Assembly: GCA_964385305.1 (NCBI GenBank)
Contig: CAYLOP010000018.1
Span: 1-35,369 of the forward strand
Direction of reading: 5' to 3'
Source of the DNA: CAYLOP01 sp964385305
GTDB lineage: Bacteria; Chloroflexota; Anaerolineae; Anaerolineales; E44-bin32
DNA: 35,369 bases
How positions within the stretch are numbered: position 1 is the first letter of the stretch; each line of letters opens with the position of its first letter. The position numbers and the translations under genes are program-made. Positions 24,331 through 32,149 of this stretch are shown here, piece by piece. Under the pieces are notes generated by a model. That model did no database searches. It worked only from the letters and a program-made list of their open reading frames with translations, and had not been told where the DNA came from.

Positions 24331-24663
24331 ATGGCGAGCCAGCAACGGCAAACTCACCTTGATAAGAAGCAGCTTGAGAAATGGCTGGAAGAGAGCCTCG
24401 TGCCCGTTGAGCCAAGTTCTCGTTTTCTAAAGCGCCTTCACGCTCGACTGGTGATATTTCAAGGGCAGGGGGCGTTATCAGGCTGGATGTTGGTTGTCGT
24501 TTTCGTCACAGCCTTGATGCTTGGGGTGACCGTGATCGGGCTAATCATCCGTGGCATCCTTGGGTGGCTGAATTTATTGGGAATGATCAACCGCAGGAGG
24601 CAGATGAGCGTGGATCATATCCCAGATCTCGTCGTAGCGAAATCTTCGGACCTTCTGGCATGA
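24331..24663 (+). CDS. Small membrane protein, possible anti-sigma partner
   Basis: A 110-residue protein. The N-terminal 50 residues are charged and cytosolic-looking (DKKQLEKWLEESLVPVEPSSRF), then a hydrophobic stretch of about 25-35 residues (WMLVVVFVTALMLGVTVIGL and beyond) forms one or two membrane helices, followed by a short basic/polar tail. It lacks a ZAS zinc motif. ATG 24331 is chosen because GGAGG stands six bases upstream; a GTG two codons earlier overlaps that site. Sigma genes followed by short single-pass proteins usually form sigma/anti-sigma pairs, which is the basis for the suggestion; the sequence alone does not prove it. Confidence 0.65.
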   Translation: MASQQRQTHLDKKQLEKWLEESLVPVEPSSRFLKRLHARLVIFQGQGALSGWMLVVVFVTALMLGVTVIGLIIRGILGWLNLLGMINRRRQMSVDHIPDLVVAKSSDLLA

Positions 24664-24762
24664 TGAATGGGGTCAAGCATCTGAGGGAGAGTTTTTCAGC
24701 ATCCATCATTTGCGGAACAACATAACGAATACTCCCACTCGAATATTGTGTTTAAAGCATAC

Positions 24763-24797
24763 ATGCGTCGTGCTTTGGGCTTCGACGCATATTTTTC
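24763..24797 (+). terminator. Rho-independent terminator after the sigma factor operon
   Basis: ATGCGTCG (24763-24770) pairs with CGACGCAT (24783-24790), followed directly by ATTTTTC. It lies 100 bases after the membrane protein stop and just before the convergent sufT stop. The stem arms recur in the hairpin upstream of ppdK at 32249-32283. Confidence 0.7.
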
Positions 24798-24816
24798 GTC
24801 GCTCTCGGATCAAGGG

Positions 24817-25164
24817 CTAATAGAAACCCCAGGCAGCAGCGGCGCCACCTTCCATCATGCTGGGGTCCCAGGGCTCCATGCCAAGCTCGATGGTTGTTGG
24901 GGTGTTGGCAAGTTCTTCAGATTTTGATCGTGTCGTTTCCAACAACACCGGTGCGTAGGGACAGAACGGCGTGGTAAGGATCATTTTTATATGCATGGAG
25001 TCGTCGATGATCGAGACCTCGCGAATTAGTCCCAGTTCGATGACGTTCATCCCTAGTTCGGGGTCGAAGATTTGCCTTAGACCCTCACGAACGTGTTCGG
25101 CGACTTCCGGGTGGGTTGAATCGAGTTCCCAGATTGTATACGAGATGGAATCTGCACCCGTCAT
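24817..25164 (-). CDS. sufT: SufT-like MIP18 family (DUF59) iron-sulfur maturation protein
   Basis: A 115-residue MIP18-family protein that helps deliver or mature Fe-S clusters. The core motif DPELGMNVIELGLI is at residues 34-47 and the conserved Cys lies in TTPFCPYAPVL near residue 68. A short extension precedes the domain, and the C-terminus ends in a Met/Gly/Ala-rich tail with WGFY, common in related proteins. The ATG overlaps the sufR stop by four bases (ATGA), so regulator and maturation factor are cotranscribed, divergently from the suf operon. Family and role fit the context well; its exact client proteins are unknown. Confidence 0.9.
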   Translation of the reverse strand: MTGADSISYTIWELDSTHPEVAEHVREGLRQIFDPELGMNVIELGLIREVSIIDDSMHIKMILTTPFCPYAPVLLETTRSKSEELANTPTTIELGMEPWDPSMMEGGAAAAWGFY

Positions 25165-25790
25165 TTCTCGTTTTCCGCAATGGGCTCGATCTTGTAGTTG
25201 CAGTGATCATCGCCCTCAAGGATGCAGGTGACGCGTTTAACGGGAACGGATAGCGCTTTGGCGATGAAGGTTTGATCGATCATACAAATTTCTGGATGCT
25301 CTCGGGCAAGGTTTAAATAAGGGCAGCTTAATACACGGATGAAAATTCCATCATCCTCGGTGCGAAGCTCTGGATCGAAACCTTCCTCCGAGAGAATTTC
25401 CACCAGTCCTTGAACGCGTCTTAGAAGCGGTAAATTCTGTAAGTGCGCTGCACTTTCTTCTGCCATGGAGACGGCTAAGCTTGAGAGAAGTTGCTCCAAT
25501 TTTTTATCGGAGAGCGAGTCTTTGATCTCTTCGAGAAGACGATTGCTGAGGCGAAAATATCGGGAGGGGAATAATTCCAACGCTTCTTCCGTGAGTGAGA
25601 AGGTGTGATGAGGCCTTCCGACTCCGTGCCTCACCTCTTCAACACGCACTAGCCCCTCTGCCTGGAGGTTGATGAGGTGGTGCCGAACGGATACAGGAGA
25701 GATGCCGACGATATCCGCCAGCTCCTTCACCGTGCAATTAACCTGCGAACGAAGTGCCCGCAGGATCGTATCTCGTGTTCTTGATGCCAT
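25161..25790 (-). CDS. sufR: SufR-like iron-sulfur-sensing transcriptional repressor
   Basis: A 209-residue regulator. Residues 5-65 form a winged helix-turn-helix (CTVKELADIVGISPVSVRHHL), followed by GVGRPHHTFSLT, typical of SufR/ArsR-DeoR types. The C-terminal half has four cysteines, C156, C169, C189 and C197 (SCPYLNLAREHPEIC and CILEGDDHC), matching the Fe-S-ligating pattern of SufR. The cluster-bound form represses suf genes and its own gene in cyanobacteria and mycobacteria. Here it is divergent from sufC across an AT-rich region with symmetric sites over both -35 boxes, consistent with that model. Confidence 0.92.
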   Translation of the reverse strand: MASRTRDTILRALRSQVNCTVKELADIVGISPVSVRHHLINLQAEGLVRVEEVRHGVGRPHHTFSLTEEALELFPSRYFRLSNRLLEEIKDSLSDKKLEQLLSSLAVSMAEESAAHLQNLPLLRRVQGLVEILSEEGFDPELRTEDDGIFIRVLSCPYLNLAREHPEICMIDQTFIAKALSVPVKRVTCILEGDDHCNYKIEPIAENEK

Positions 25791-25798
25791 CGGCCGAG

Positions 25799-25827
25799 AG
25801 TATACCCGGGAGTGGGGGATATGTCAA
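25799..25827 (-). promoter_or_regulatory. Promoter of sufR-sufT
   Basis: On the minus strand TTGACA (25822-25827), a 17-base spacer and TATACT (25799-25804): a consensus -35 and near-consensus -10. The -10 is only nine bases upstream of the sufR ATG, so the mRNA would have almost no leader. Confidence 0.8.
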
Positions 25828-25926
25828 TATTTTATATTATTATCATATTAATTCTGGACGATTGCGCATTTCTTCATGAATGCGAGATGATGCTGAATAT
25901 TTGTCATATTTATTAATAATATTGAC
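25823..25926. promoter_or_regulatory. Symmetric SufR-operator candidates in the sufR-sufC intergenic region
   Basis: GTCAATATT (25823-25831) and AATATTGAC (25918-25926) are exact reverse complements, and each overlaps the -35 box of one divergent promoter. The right-hand site extends leftward into a 24-base imperfect palindrome (25903-25926, GTCA...TTATT/AATAA...TGAC, 9 of 12 positions symmetric). The region between is very AT-rich. Binding by SufR is inferred from position; the motif differs from the cyanobacterial CAAC-N6-GTTG site. Confidence 0.6.
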
Positions 25927-25950
25927 TGTCTTGGGCAGGCGTGCTATAAT
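25922..25950 (+). promoter_or_regulatory. Promoter of the suf operon
   Basis: TTGACT (25922-25927), exactly 17 bases, then TATAAT (25945-25950) preceded by TGC. This is the strongest consensus promoter in the window and gives about 50 bases of leader before sufC. It also rules out the longer sufC frame that opens at 25880. Confidence 0.85.
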
Positions 25951-26008
25951 CCCGCCGAGTTGTGGAATATGGTCTGTCTCCCGAAAACGGGCGGGCAGGA
26001 GGGTTTGG

Positions 26009-26794
26009 ATGAAAGCAGTGCTTGAAATCCGTGATTTGCATGTGGCGGTTGATGATAAGGAGATCCTGAAGGGGACCAATCTGGTGGTGCGGCAAGGTGA
26101 GATCCATGCGCTTATGGGCCCTAACGGGACCGGAAAATCCACTCTTGCAAACGCATTAATGGGGAGCCCCAAACTAAAGATCACCAAGGGACAAATCCTG
26201 TTCCATGGAGAGGATATTACGGAAATGGGAACCGATGAGCGAGCGCGCATGGGATTATTCCTCGCGTTCCAGTATCCTGTCGCGATCCCTGGTGTCTCCT
26301 TAGCTAATTTCCTTCGTATGGCGATCAACGCTCACCGGAATGCGAGAGATCCGAATGATAAGGGCATCTCGATCCCTGCTTTTCGCAAGCTGCTAAAGGA
26401 GAAGATGGATATGCTCGAGATGCCGCATGAATTTGCCGGGCGCTATCTCAACGAAGGGTTTTCCGGCGGTGAGAAGAAACGCGCTGAAATCCTACAGCTC
26501 GCGACACTTGAACCCGAGATTGCTATCCTCGACGAGACGGACTCCGGGCTTGATATCGACGCCCTGAGGATCGTCGCGTCTGGCGTGAATGCGCTTGCAG
26601 GTGACAGACTCGGCGTCCTGGTTATTACGCACTACCAACGCATCCTGCGGTACATCCAACCCCAATTTGTACACATCATGCTTGGTGGACGTGTGGTCGA
26701 ATCGGGCGGACCTGAGATGGCAGAGCACCTTGAAGAGCACGGGTACGATTGGCTGAGAGAGAAGCATGGCATCCAGGCAGTGGAGGCAAGTTGA
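26009..26794 (+). CDS. sufC: Fe-S cluster assembly ATPase SufC
   Basis: The ABC-type ATPase of the SufBCD scaffold, which builds Fe-S clusters in the cytosol. Walker A is GPNGTGKST at residues 37-45, the signature motif FSGGEKKR is near residue 152, and Walker B leads into LDETDSGLDIDAL, the SufC-specific variant. The His switch follows in VITHYQRIL. The start at 26009 is set by GGAGGG five bases upstream and by the promoter position. Length is 261 residues. Its stop overlaps the sufB start by one base (TGATG). Confidence 0.98.
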   Translation: MKAVLEIRDLHVAVDDKEILKGTNLVVRQGEIHALMGPNGTGKSTLANALMGSPKLKITKGQILFHGEDITEMGTDERARMGLFLAFQYPVAIPGVSLANFLRMAINAHRNARDPNDKGISIPAFRKLLKEKMDMLEMPHEFAGRYLNEGFSGGEKKRAEILQLATLEPEIAILDETDSGLDIDALRIVASGVNALAGDRLGVLVITHYQRILRYIQPQFVHIMLGGRVVESGGPEMAEHLEEHGYDWLREKHGIQAVEAS

Positions 26795-28206
26795 TGGGGG
26801 CTGCTTCAGAGCTCGAACGACTGGAAGGTTTGGATAAGTATAAGTACGGATTCAGCGATCCCGATGTTTCTGTCTTTAAGACGAGTAAGGGTCTCGACCA
26901 GGATGTGGTGCGGCAAATTTCACAGATGAAAGGTGAGCCCGATTGGATGCTGGAGTTTCGCCTCAAAGCGCTTGACCACTTCATGGAACGCCCCATGCCA
27001 ACCTGGGGTGGTGATCTTTCCGGGCTTGATTTGGATGATCTTTATTACTACGTCCGACCCATGGAAGAGGAAGGGCGCTCGTGGGACGATGTTCCCGATT
27101 CTATTAAGGAAACCTTCGATCGCTTAGGAATTCCGGAGGCGGAACGAAAGTTCCTCGCCGGTGTCGGCGCACAGTACGAATCCGAGATGGTTTATCACAG
27201 CGTTCTGGAACATCTCGAGCAACAAGGTGTGATTTTCGTCAGCATTGAGGATGGGTTGCGGAAATACCCCGATCTTTTCCGAGAATATTTCGGCAAGGTG
27301 ATCCCGATCACCGATAACAAATTCGCGGCACTCAACAGCGCTGTGTGGTCGGGCGGATCGTTCGTGTATGTCCCACCTGGGGTTAAGGTAGACTTGCCCT
27401 TGCAAGCTTATTTTCGGTTGAATGTCGCCAATATCGGGCAATTTGAGCGGACGCTCATCATCGTCGATGAAGGCGCTCAAGTGCATTATGTGGAAGGCTG
27501 CACGGCACCGGTATATACGACAGACTCATTCCACAGTGGTGTGATCGAAATTGTAGTTAAAAAAGGTGCGCGCTGCCGTTACAGCACCATCCAGAATTGG
27601 TCGGTGAGTGTATACAACCTGGTAACCCAGCGCGCGATCGTGCACGAAGATGCAGTCATGGAATGGGTGGATGCCAACATGGGCAGCAAGATCACCATGA
27701 AGTATCCTTCCTGCTATCTTGTGGGAGAGGGCGCACGCGGCGAGATTCTTTCCATGGCCTTCGCTTCACGTGGGCAACAGCAGGATACGGGCGGGAAAGT
27801 CATCCATGCTGCGCCAAACACTTCGAGTAAGATCACCTCCAAATCGATCAGCAAGGATGGCGGTCAGGCATCCTACCGTGGTCTCTTGAAGGTGCACAAC
27901 GGCGCCGTTGGTTCTCGGTCAAATGTTGTCTGTGATGCCTTGCTGCTCGACCCTGAATCGCGCTCCGATACCTATCCAACCATCGAAATCAATGAGGAAG
28001 ATGTGACCATCGGTCATGAGGCATCGGTCAGCAAGGTCGGCGAAGAGCAGTTGTTCTATCTTATGAGCCGTGGTCTCAACGAGGATCAAGCTACCATGCT
28101 GGTTGTTTCAGGCTTCCTCGAGCCCTTGGTGAAGGAACTTCCGATGGAGTATGCGGTGGAGATGAATCGACTGATTCAGGTCCAGATGGAAGGTTCGATC
28201 GGATGA
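26794..28206 (+). CDS. sufB: Fe-S cluster assembly scaffold SufB
   Basis: The SufB subunit of SufBCD, on which the nascent cluster forms. At 470 residues from ATG 26794 it has the usual length, with YKYGFSDPDVSVFKTSKGLD at the N-terminus. The beta-helix core includes FVYVPPGVKVDLPLQAYFR, VHYVEGCTAPVY with its conserved Cys, and RGEILSMAFASRGQQQDTG. The C-terminal helical part has EQLFYLMSRGL, as shared with SufD. The start is chosen at the TGATG overlap with sufC; GGAGG lies within the end of sufC. Translational coupling would balance the subunits. Confidence 0.98.
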   Translation: MGAASELERLEGLDKYKYGFSDPDVSVFKTSKGLDQDVVRQISQMKGEPDWMLEFRLKALDHFMERPMPTWGGDLSGLDLDDLYYYVRPMEEEGRSWDDVPDSIKETFDRLGIPEAERKFLAGVGAQYESEMVYHSVLEHLEQQGVIFVSIEDGLRKYPDLFREYFGKVIPITDNKFAALNSAVWSGGSFVYVPPGVKVDLPLQAYFRLNVANIGQFERTLIIVDEGAQVHYVEGCTAPVYTTDSFHSGVIEIVVKKGARCRYSTIQNWSVSVYNLVTQRAIVHEDAVMEWVDANMGSKITMKYPSCYLVGEGARGEILSMAFASRGQQQDTGGKVIHAAPNTSSKITSKSISKDGGQASYRGLLKVHNGAVGSRSNVVCDALLLDPESRSDTYPTIEINEEDVTIGHEASVSKVGEEQLFYLMSRGLNEDQATMLVVSGFLEPLVKELPMEYAVEMNRLIQVQMEGSIG

Positions 28207-28251
28207 TCAGCACGCTGCCGCTCCCGCTTAGGCAGGGTGAACTTTTAAAGT

Positions 28252-29622
28252 ATGAGGTTGTGTGACTGTATGGGAACGCGTACCGTAACAAGACGCAAAC
28301 CAGAGATCCGTAAGGCCAAGGCGCTAGAATTGCCGTTTACGCAACAGGACGTCCAGCGGATCTCGGAAGACCTGAAAGAGCCCAACTGGCTCGCGCAACA
28401 GCGCTTGGAAGCTTGGGAGCGCTATAGCGCTTTACCTTTTCCATCTATAAAAGAGGACGCTTGGCGGCGAACCGATATCCGGCGGATGCCCGCCGAGCAG
28501 TTCAGCAAGAGAGCGGCCGACGACATCCCTGTGGAAGCGGATCTGGTTCAACCCCTGGCGGGCGACACGCAAGGATCTTTGCTCATATTAAAGCCCGGCC
28601 ATGCTCCAGAGCTCCATCACGAACCTGCGCTTGCAGAGCAAGGTGTACTGTTCACCGACCTGGCGACCGCCGTGCGAGAACACGCCGATCTGCTTGAGAA
28701 GTACATCGGGAAGATTGTCTCGCATGATGAAGGGAAGTTTGCCGCCCTGACAGCTTCAATGGTAGAAGATGGTGTATTGGTCTACGTTCCCGCAGGAGTG
28801 GATGTTGCCCAACCGCTCCACTCGATTTTGTGGGCACCGGGTGAGGGGGCAGCCTTCTTCAGCCGTGTACTTGTTGTGGTTGAAAGAGGGGCTTCTGCGG
28901 TGGTTGTCCATGAGAGCGCGTCACCGACGCCCACGGAAGGCCATGCGCTGCATGCAGGGATCGTAGAACTATATGTTGGGGAAGGTGCGAAGTTAACCTT
29001 TATCGAGATGCAGAACCTCGGCAAGCATGTTTGGAATTTCACGCATGAGCGGACGCAGGTCCATCGAGACGGTCAGATACATTGGATCTACGGTGGGGTG
29101 GGCAGCCGCCTAACCAAGAATTTTAGCGAGATCGACCTCCAGGGTATCGGAGCGGAAGGTCGAATGTCGGGGTTTTATTTCGCTGATGGGGACCAGCATC
29201 TGGATCACGACACTCAGCAAAACCATCGGGCGCGTTATACGACCAGCGATCTGCTGTTCAAAGGTGCGCTGGTCGAGCGGAGCCGATCTGTTTGGCAAGG
29301 GATGATTTACGTCGCACCAGGTGCGCAAAGAACGGATGGTTATCAGGCGAATCGTAACTTGATGCTCAGTAAGGATGCCCGCGCCGATTCCATCCCGGGG
29401 CTCGAGATCCTCGCAGATGATGTGCGCTGCACACATGGTGCCACCATCAGTTCGCTTGAGGAAGAGCCGATTTTCTACCTTATGACCCGTGGACTACCGC
29501 GACCCATTGCAGAACGGTTGGTCGTGGAAGGTTTCTTCGCGCCGATCATGGAACGTGTTCCTTACGAAGGCGTTCGAGAACGCTTCAAGCGCGTGATCGA
29601 TGAGAAAATAGAGATGCGCTGA
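28252..29622 (+). CDS. sufD: Fe-S cluster assembly protein SufD
   Basis: SufD is the SufB paralogue in the SufBC2D complex. The 456-residue protein has the N-terminal helical region (KEPNWLAQQRLEAWERY), the beta-helix with VLVYVPAGVDVAQPLH, and the late motifs TDGYQANRNLMLS and EEPIFYLMTRGL. Its HGATISSLEEE segment carries the conserved His implicated at the SufB-SufD interface. The start may be ATG 28252 or ATG 28270; neither has an ideal ribosome binding site. It follows sufB by 45 bases. Confidence 0.96.
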   Translation: MRLCDCMGTRTVTRRKPEIRKAKALELPFTQQDVQRISEDLKEPNWLAQQRLEAWERYSALPFPSIKEDAWRRTDIRRMPAEQFSKRAADDIPVEADLVQPLAGDTQGSLLILKPGHAPELHHEPALAEQGVLFTDLATAVREHADLLEKYIGKIVSHDEGKFAALTASMVEDGVLVYVPAGVDVAQPLHSILWAPGEGAAFFSRVLVVVERGASAVVVHESASPTPTEGHALHAGIVELYVGEGAKLTFIEMQNLGKHVWNFTHERTQVHRDGQIHWIYGGVGSRLTKNFSEIDLQGIGAEGRMSGFYFADGDQHLDHDTQQNHRARYTTSDLLFKGALVERSRSVWQGMIYVAPGAQRTDGYQANRNLMLSKDARADSIPGLEILADDVRCTHGATISSLEEEPIFYLMTRGLPRPIAERLVVEGFFAPIMERVPYEGVRERFKRVIDEKIEMR

Positions 29623-29678
29623 AGGCATCGCAGGGGGAAGCATCTGCGTGAGAATTTTGAGGGGGGGGGAGTAATGCA

Positions 29679-29981
29679 GTGACGAAAAAAGAGATAAAAT
29701 CTTCAAGTATTGAATCCATCTGGAGAACGACCTATAACGTCGGTGACCCGGTGGAGGTTTTCTGTGATCACAACCAGAACGATCAGCGTGTTCGTGATTG
29801 GTTGAATGGCGTGGTCGTGCAAGCGGATGAGAAGATGGTCGCTATCCAATTTGTCGAAGATGTGTATCTCACAGGCGGATGGATGGTGCCTGATCGTGTG
29901 TTGTGGTGCAGGCAGGATAGTAATCAAATTCGCGCCGCCCAAAGAACTCACTCACGACGTTCTCGCATTCGACGAAGATAG
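29679..29981 (+). CDS. Small basic-tailed protein inside the suf operon, unknown
   Basis: A 100-residue protein between sufD and sufS. Residues 18-80 look like a small beta-barrel (YNVGDPVEVFCDH, GVVVQADEKMVAIQF, GGWMVPDRVLWC), with turns reminiscent of SH3 or Tudor-like folds. The last 20 residues are Arg-rich (RTHSRRSRIRRR), suggesting nucleic acid or acidic partner contact. It has two cysteines, in FCDH and LWC, and no membrane segment. The start is GTG 29679, because an ATG seven bases upstream runs into TGA in another frame; a purine-rich G-run provides the ribosome binding site. I do not recognise a characterised family. Position suggests a suf accessory role or an unrelated passenger. 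Confidence 0.7.
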   Translation: MTKKEIKSSSIESIWRTTYNVGDPVEVFCDHNQNDQRVRDWLNGVVVQADEKMVAIQFVEDVYLTGGWMVPDRVLWCRQDSNQIRAAQRTHSRRSRIRRR

Positions 29982-29996
29982 ATTCGGAGACAGGGC

Positions 29997-31244
29997 ATGC
30001 AGCTTGATTCAAAGGTCAGCCCTATCGATATAGAAGGTATTCGAGCGATGTTCCCCGTGCTTTCGCGCGAGGTTCGCCCTGGAGTGCCGCTCGTTTATTT
30101 GGATTCCGCAGCGACATCGCAGAAACCACGCCAGGTTATCGAGGCGCTTTCGAGCTTCTACGGAAGCCAAAACGCCAACATTCATCGCGGCATCCATCGT
30201 CTTGCCGAGGAAGCGACGGAGGCTTATGAGTCTGCACGCAAGATAGTGGCTGATTTCATCGGGGCATCATCGCCGCGTGAGGTGGTCTTCTGCCGTAACA
30301 CTACCGAAGCAATTAACCTGGTTGCGTATAGCTGGGCACGCAGCACATTACAGGAGGGCGACCTAATCCTATTGACGGAGATGGAGCATCACTCCAACAT
30401 AGTCCCCTGGCAGATATTAGCCCAGGAGCGGGGGATCCAACTGGCGTATGTACCCATCACCGATGATGGATTGATCGATCTGGCCGAATATCACCGTTTG
30501 CTCGGCGATAAGCCCCGCTTGGTGAGCTTCATGCATATGTCGAATATGCTGGGAACCATCAATCCAACGGCCGACATGGCAGCTGCAGCCCACGATGCAG
30601 GCGCGCTTGTCCTCGTGGATGCGGCGCAGTCCGTCCCCCATTTACCTGTTGATGTCGTGGCTTTGGATGCGGATTTCCTTGCCTTTTCAGGCCACAAAAT
30701 GTGTGGCCCAACGGGGATCGGCGTCCTGTATGCCCGCGAAGCATTACTTAAAGCTATGCCCCCCTTCTTGGGCGGTGGAGACATGATCAAACGTGTACGA
30801 CTGGATGGTTTCTCCACCAACGACGTACCTTATAAGTTCGAGGCTGGCACACCAGCCATTGCCGAAGCTATTGGTCTCGGTGCTGCGATTAATTTCCTGG
30901 AATCGATCGGCATGGATCTGGTTCACAAACACGAGCAGTATCTCGTCAGTTATGCATTGGAGCGCTTGGCGGAGGTACCCGGCGTGCGAGTGTATGGCCC
31001 TGAGGCAGAACAACGCGGCGGTGTGGCCTCGTTCACCTTCGCTGACGTCCACCCGCATGACGTGGCCCAGATTTTGGATCAAGATGGGATCGCCGTCCGG
31101 GCTGGGCATCACTGCGCCATGCCTATTCATGAGCGGTTTTGCATACCGGCTACAACACGTGCCTCCTTCTACCTCTATAACACCACGGAGGAGATCGACA
31201 AGCTCATCGAGGGCTTGTATAAGGTGAGGGAGATATTCGCTTAG
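29997..31244 (+). CDS. sufS: Cysteine desulfurase SufS
   Basis: A PLP-dependent group II cysteine desulfurase that takes sulfur from L-cysteine and passes it as persulfide to SufU. The PLP Lys is K234 in FSGHKMCGPTG and the catalytic Cys is C373 in RAGHHCAMP. NIHRGIHRLAEEAT and FEAGTPAIAEAIG are further SufS motifs. The short loop before C373 is the group II form. Its 415 residues match the usual length. ATG 29997 follows GGAGA eight bases upstream and lies 15 bases after the small unknown gene. The gene for its sulfur acceptor SufU follows after 90 bases. Confidence 0.98.
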   Translation: MQLDSKVSPIDIEGIRAMFPVLSREVRPGVPLVYLDSAATSQKPRQVIEALSSFYGSQNANIHRGIHRLAEEATEAYESARKIVADFIGASSPREVVFCRNTTEAINLVAYSWARSTLQEGDLILLTEMEHHSNIVPWQILAQERGIQLAYVPITDDGLIDLAEYHRLLGDKPRLVSFMHMSNMLGTINPTADMAAAAHDAGALVLVDAAQSVPHLPVDVVALDADFLAFSGHKMCGPTGIGVLYAREALLKAMPPFLGGGDMIKRVRLDGFSTNDVPYKFEAGTPAIAEAIGLGAAINFLESIGMDLVHKHEQYLVSYALERLAEVPGVRVYGPEAEQRGGVASFTFADVHPHDVAQILDQDGIAVRAGHHCAMPIHERFCIPATTRASFYLYNTTEEIDKLIEGLYKVREIFA

Positions 31245-31334
31245 CTGAAGTGGGCGGTCTGGCATACTGTGATCGTGGAGGGGGTTTGACGCGCTTCAAC
31301 CGTGAACATTGTAAAAGCATAGAAGGAATTCTCA

Positions 31335-31727
31335 ATGGATGATCTTTACCGAGAACAAATCATCGACCGATATAAGAACCCGCGTATGAAGGGGACGCTC
31401 GACCCGCACGATTACACCTACCAGGATGACAATCCCCTCTGTGGAGATGAGATCCGAATCGACTTGCGCGTGGATGAGAACGACCGCGTGACAGAAGCGG
31501 CTTTCTCCGGAAGGGGGTGCGCCATCTCTCAGGCTTCGGCGGATTTGCTCGTTGAGTCGATTATTGGAAAGACTCTGGACGAGATTAAATCGATCGGTAA
31601 AGAAGACATCCTGGAAATGCTTGGGATTGAATTAGGCGCTGTGCGCTTAAAGTGTGCCTTGTTGTCACTCAAGGTTCTCAAAGCGGGTGTATACGGCATC
31701 AGCGAACTCGAGGAGGAGTTGACCTGA
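31335..31727 (+). CDS. sufU: SufU-type sulfur acceptor
   Basis: SufU accepts persulfide sulfur from SufS by zinc-ligand exchange and passes it to SufBCD. C36 and Asp38 in NPLCGDEI, C62 in GRGCAIS and C107 in RLKCALL form the usual zinc site. IISKQ/SADLL-type helices follow C62. The 130 residues are slightly shorter than the 140-150 of many Firmicutes proteins, but all ligands are present. AGAAGGAA stands just before the ATG. It follows sufS, the order known from SUF systems that lack SufE. Confidence 0.95.
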   Translation: MDDLYREQIIDRYKNPRMKGTLDPHDYTYQDDNPLCGDEIRIDLRVDENDRVTEAAFSGRGCAISQASADLLVESIIGKTLDEIKSIGKEDILEMLGIELGAVRLKCALLSLKVLKAGVYGISELEEELT

Positions 31728-31762
31728 TTATGAAAGGAATCCCTCGACGTTGGTTTGCGTGT

Positions 31763-31776
31763 CCTCTAAGCAGAGG
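31763..31776 (+). promoter_or_regulatory. Small hairpin covering the ribosome binding site of the Rieske gene
   Basis: CCTCT (31763-31767) pairs with AGAGG (31772-31776) across a four-base loop. AGAGG is the probable Shine-Dalgarno sequence of the Rieske gene, whose ATG follows eight bases later, so the fold would lower its translation unless opened. Confidence 0.4.
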
Positions 31777-31784
31777 TGGGTGGC

Positions 31785-32138
31785 ATGTACAACTACCGTA
31801 ATTTGAGTGACGAGAAGTTGGAATACATTGCAGTTGCAACTATGGACGAGTTAGGAGATGGGGATCGTTTGGTTGTGGAAATCGACAGGGTAGGAGTCGT
31901 GCTCTTCAAGGTCGAAGGAAAATACTTCGCCATCGGAGATGTTTGCTCGCATGATGATGGTCCGATCGCAGAAGGGGAGCTTGATGGTTTGGAGATTGCT
32001 TGCCCACGACATGGCGCTCGCTTCGCCCTCCAATCTGGCAAGGCGCTTGCGTTGCCTGCTGTGGTCGATATTCCCGCATACCCTGTCCGTGTTGAGGGTG
32101 AGGAGATCTTGGTCGGTTTACCCATAGACACTAAATGA
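31785..32138 (+). CDS. Rieske-type 2Fe-2S ferredoxin-like protein
   Basis: A 117-residue soluble Rieske domain protein. The cluster ligands are C54-x-H56 in DVCSHDDGP and C73-x2-H76 in ACPRHGARF. It resembles the NirD/BphF-type small ferredoxins found at the ends of suf operons in many bacteria. No signal peptide or membrane anchor. ATG 31785 is chosen because AGAGG stands eight bases upstream; the earlier GTG at 31776 lies in that site. It follows sufU by 57 bases and is probably the last gene of the suf operon. Its electron partner is unknown; it could donate electrons to SUF. Confidence 0.9.
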   Translation: MYNYRNLSDEKLEYIAVATMDELGDGDRLVVEIDRVGVVLFKVEGKYFAIGDVCSHDDGPIAEGELDGLEIACPRHGARFALQSGKALALPAVVDIPAYPVRVEGEEILVGLPIDTK

Positions 32139-32149
32139 GTCAATATCGC

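Noticed and set aside
25880..26008. 43-residue N-terminal extension of sufC
   Set aside because: It contains the suf promoter and has no similarity to SufC; GGAGGG supports ATG 26009.
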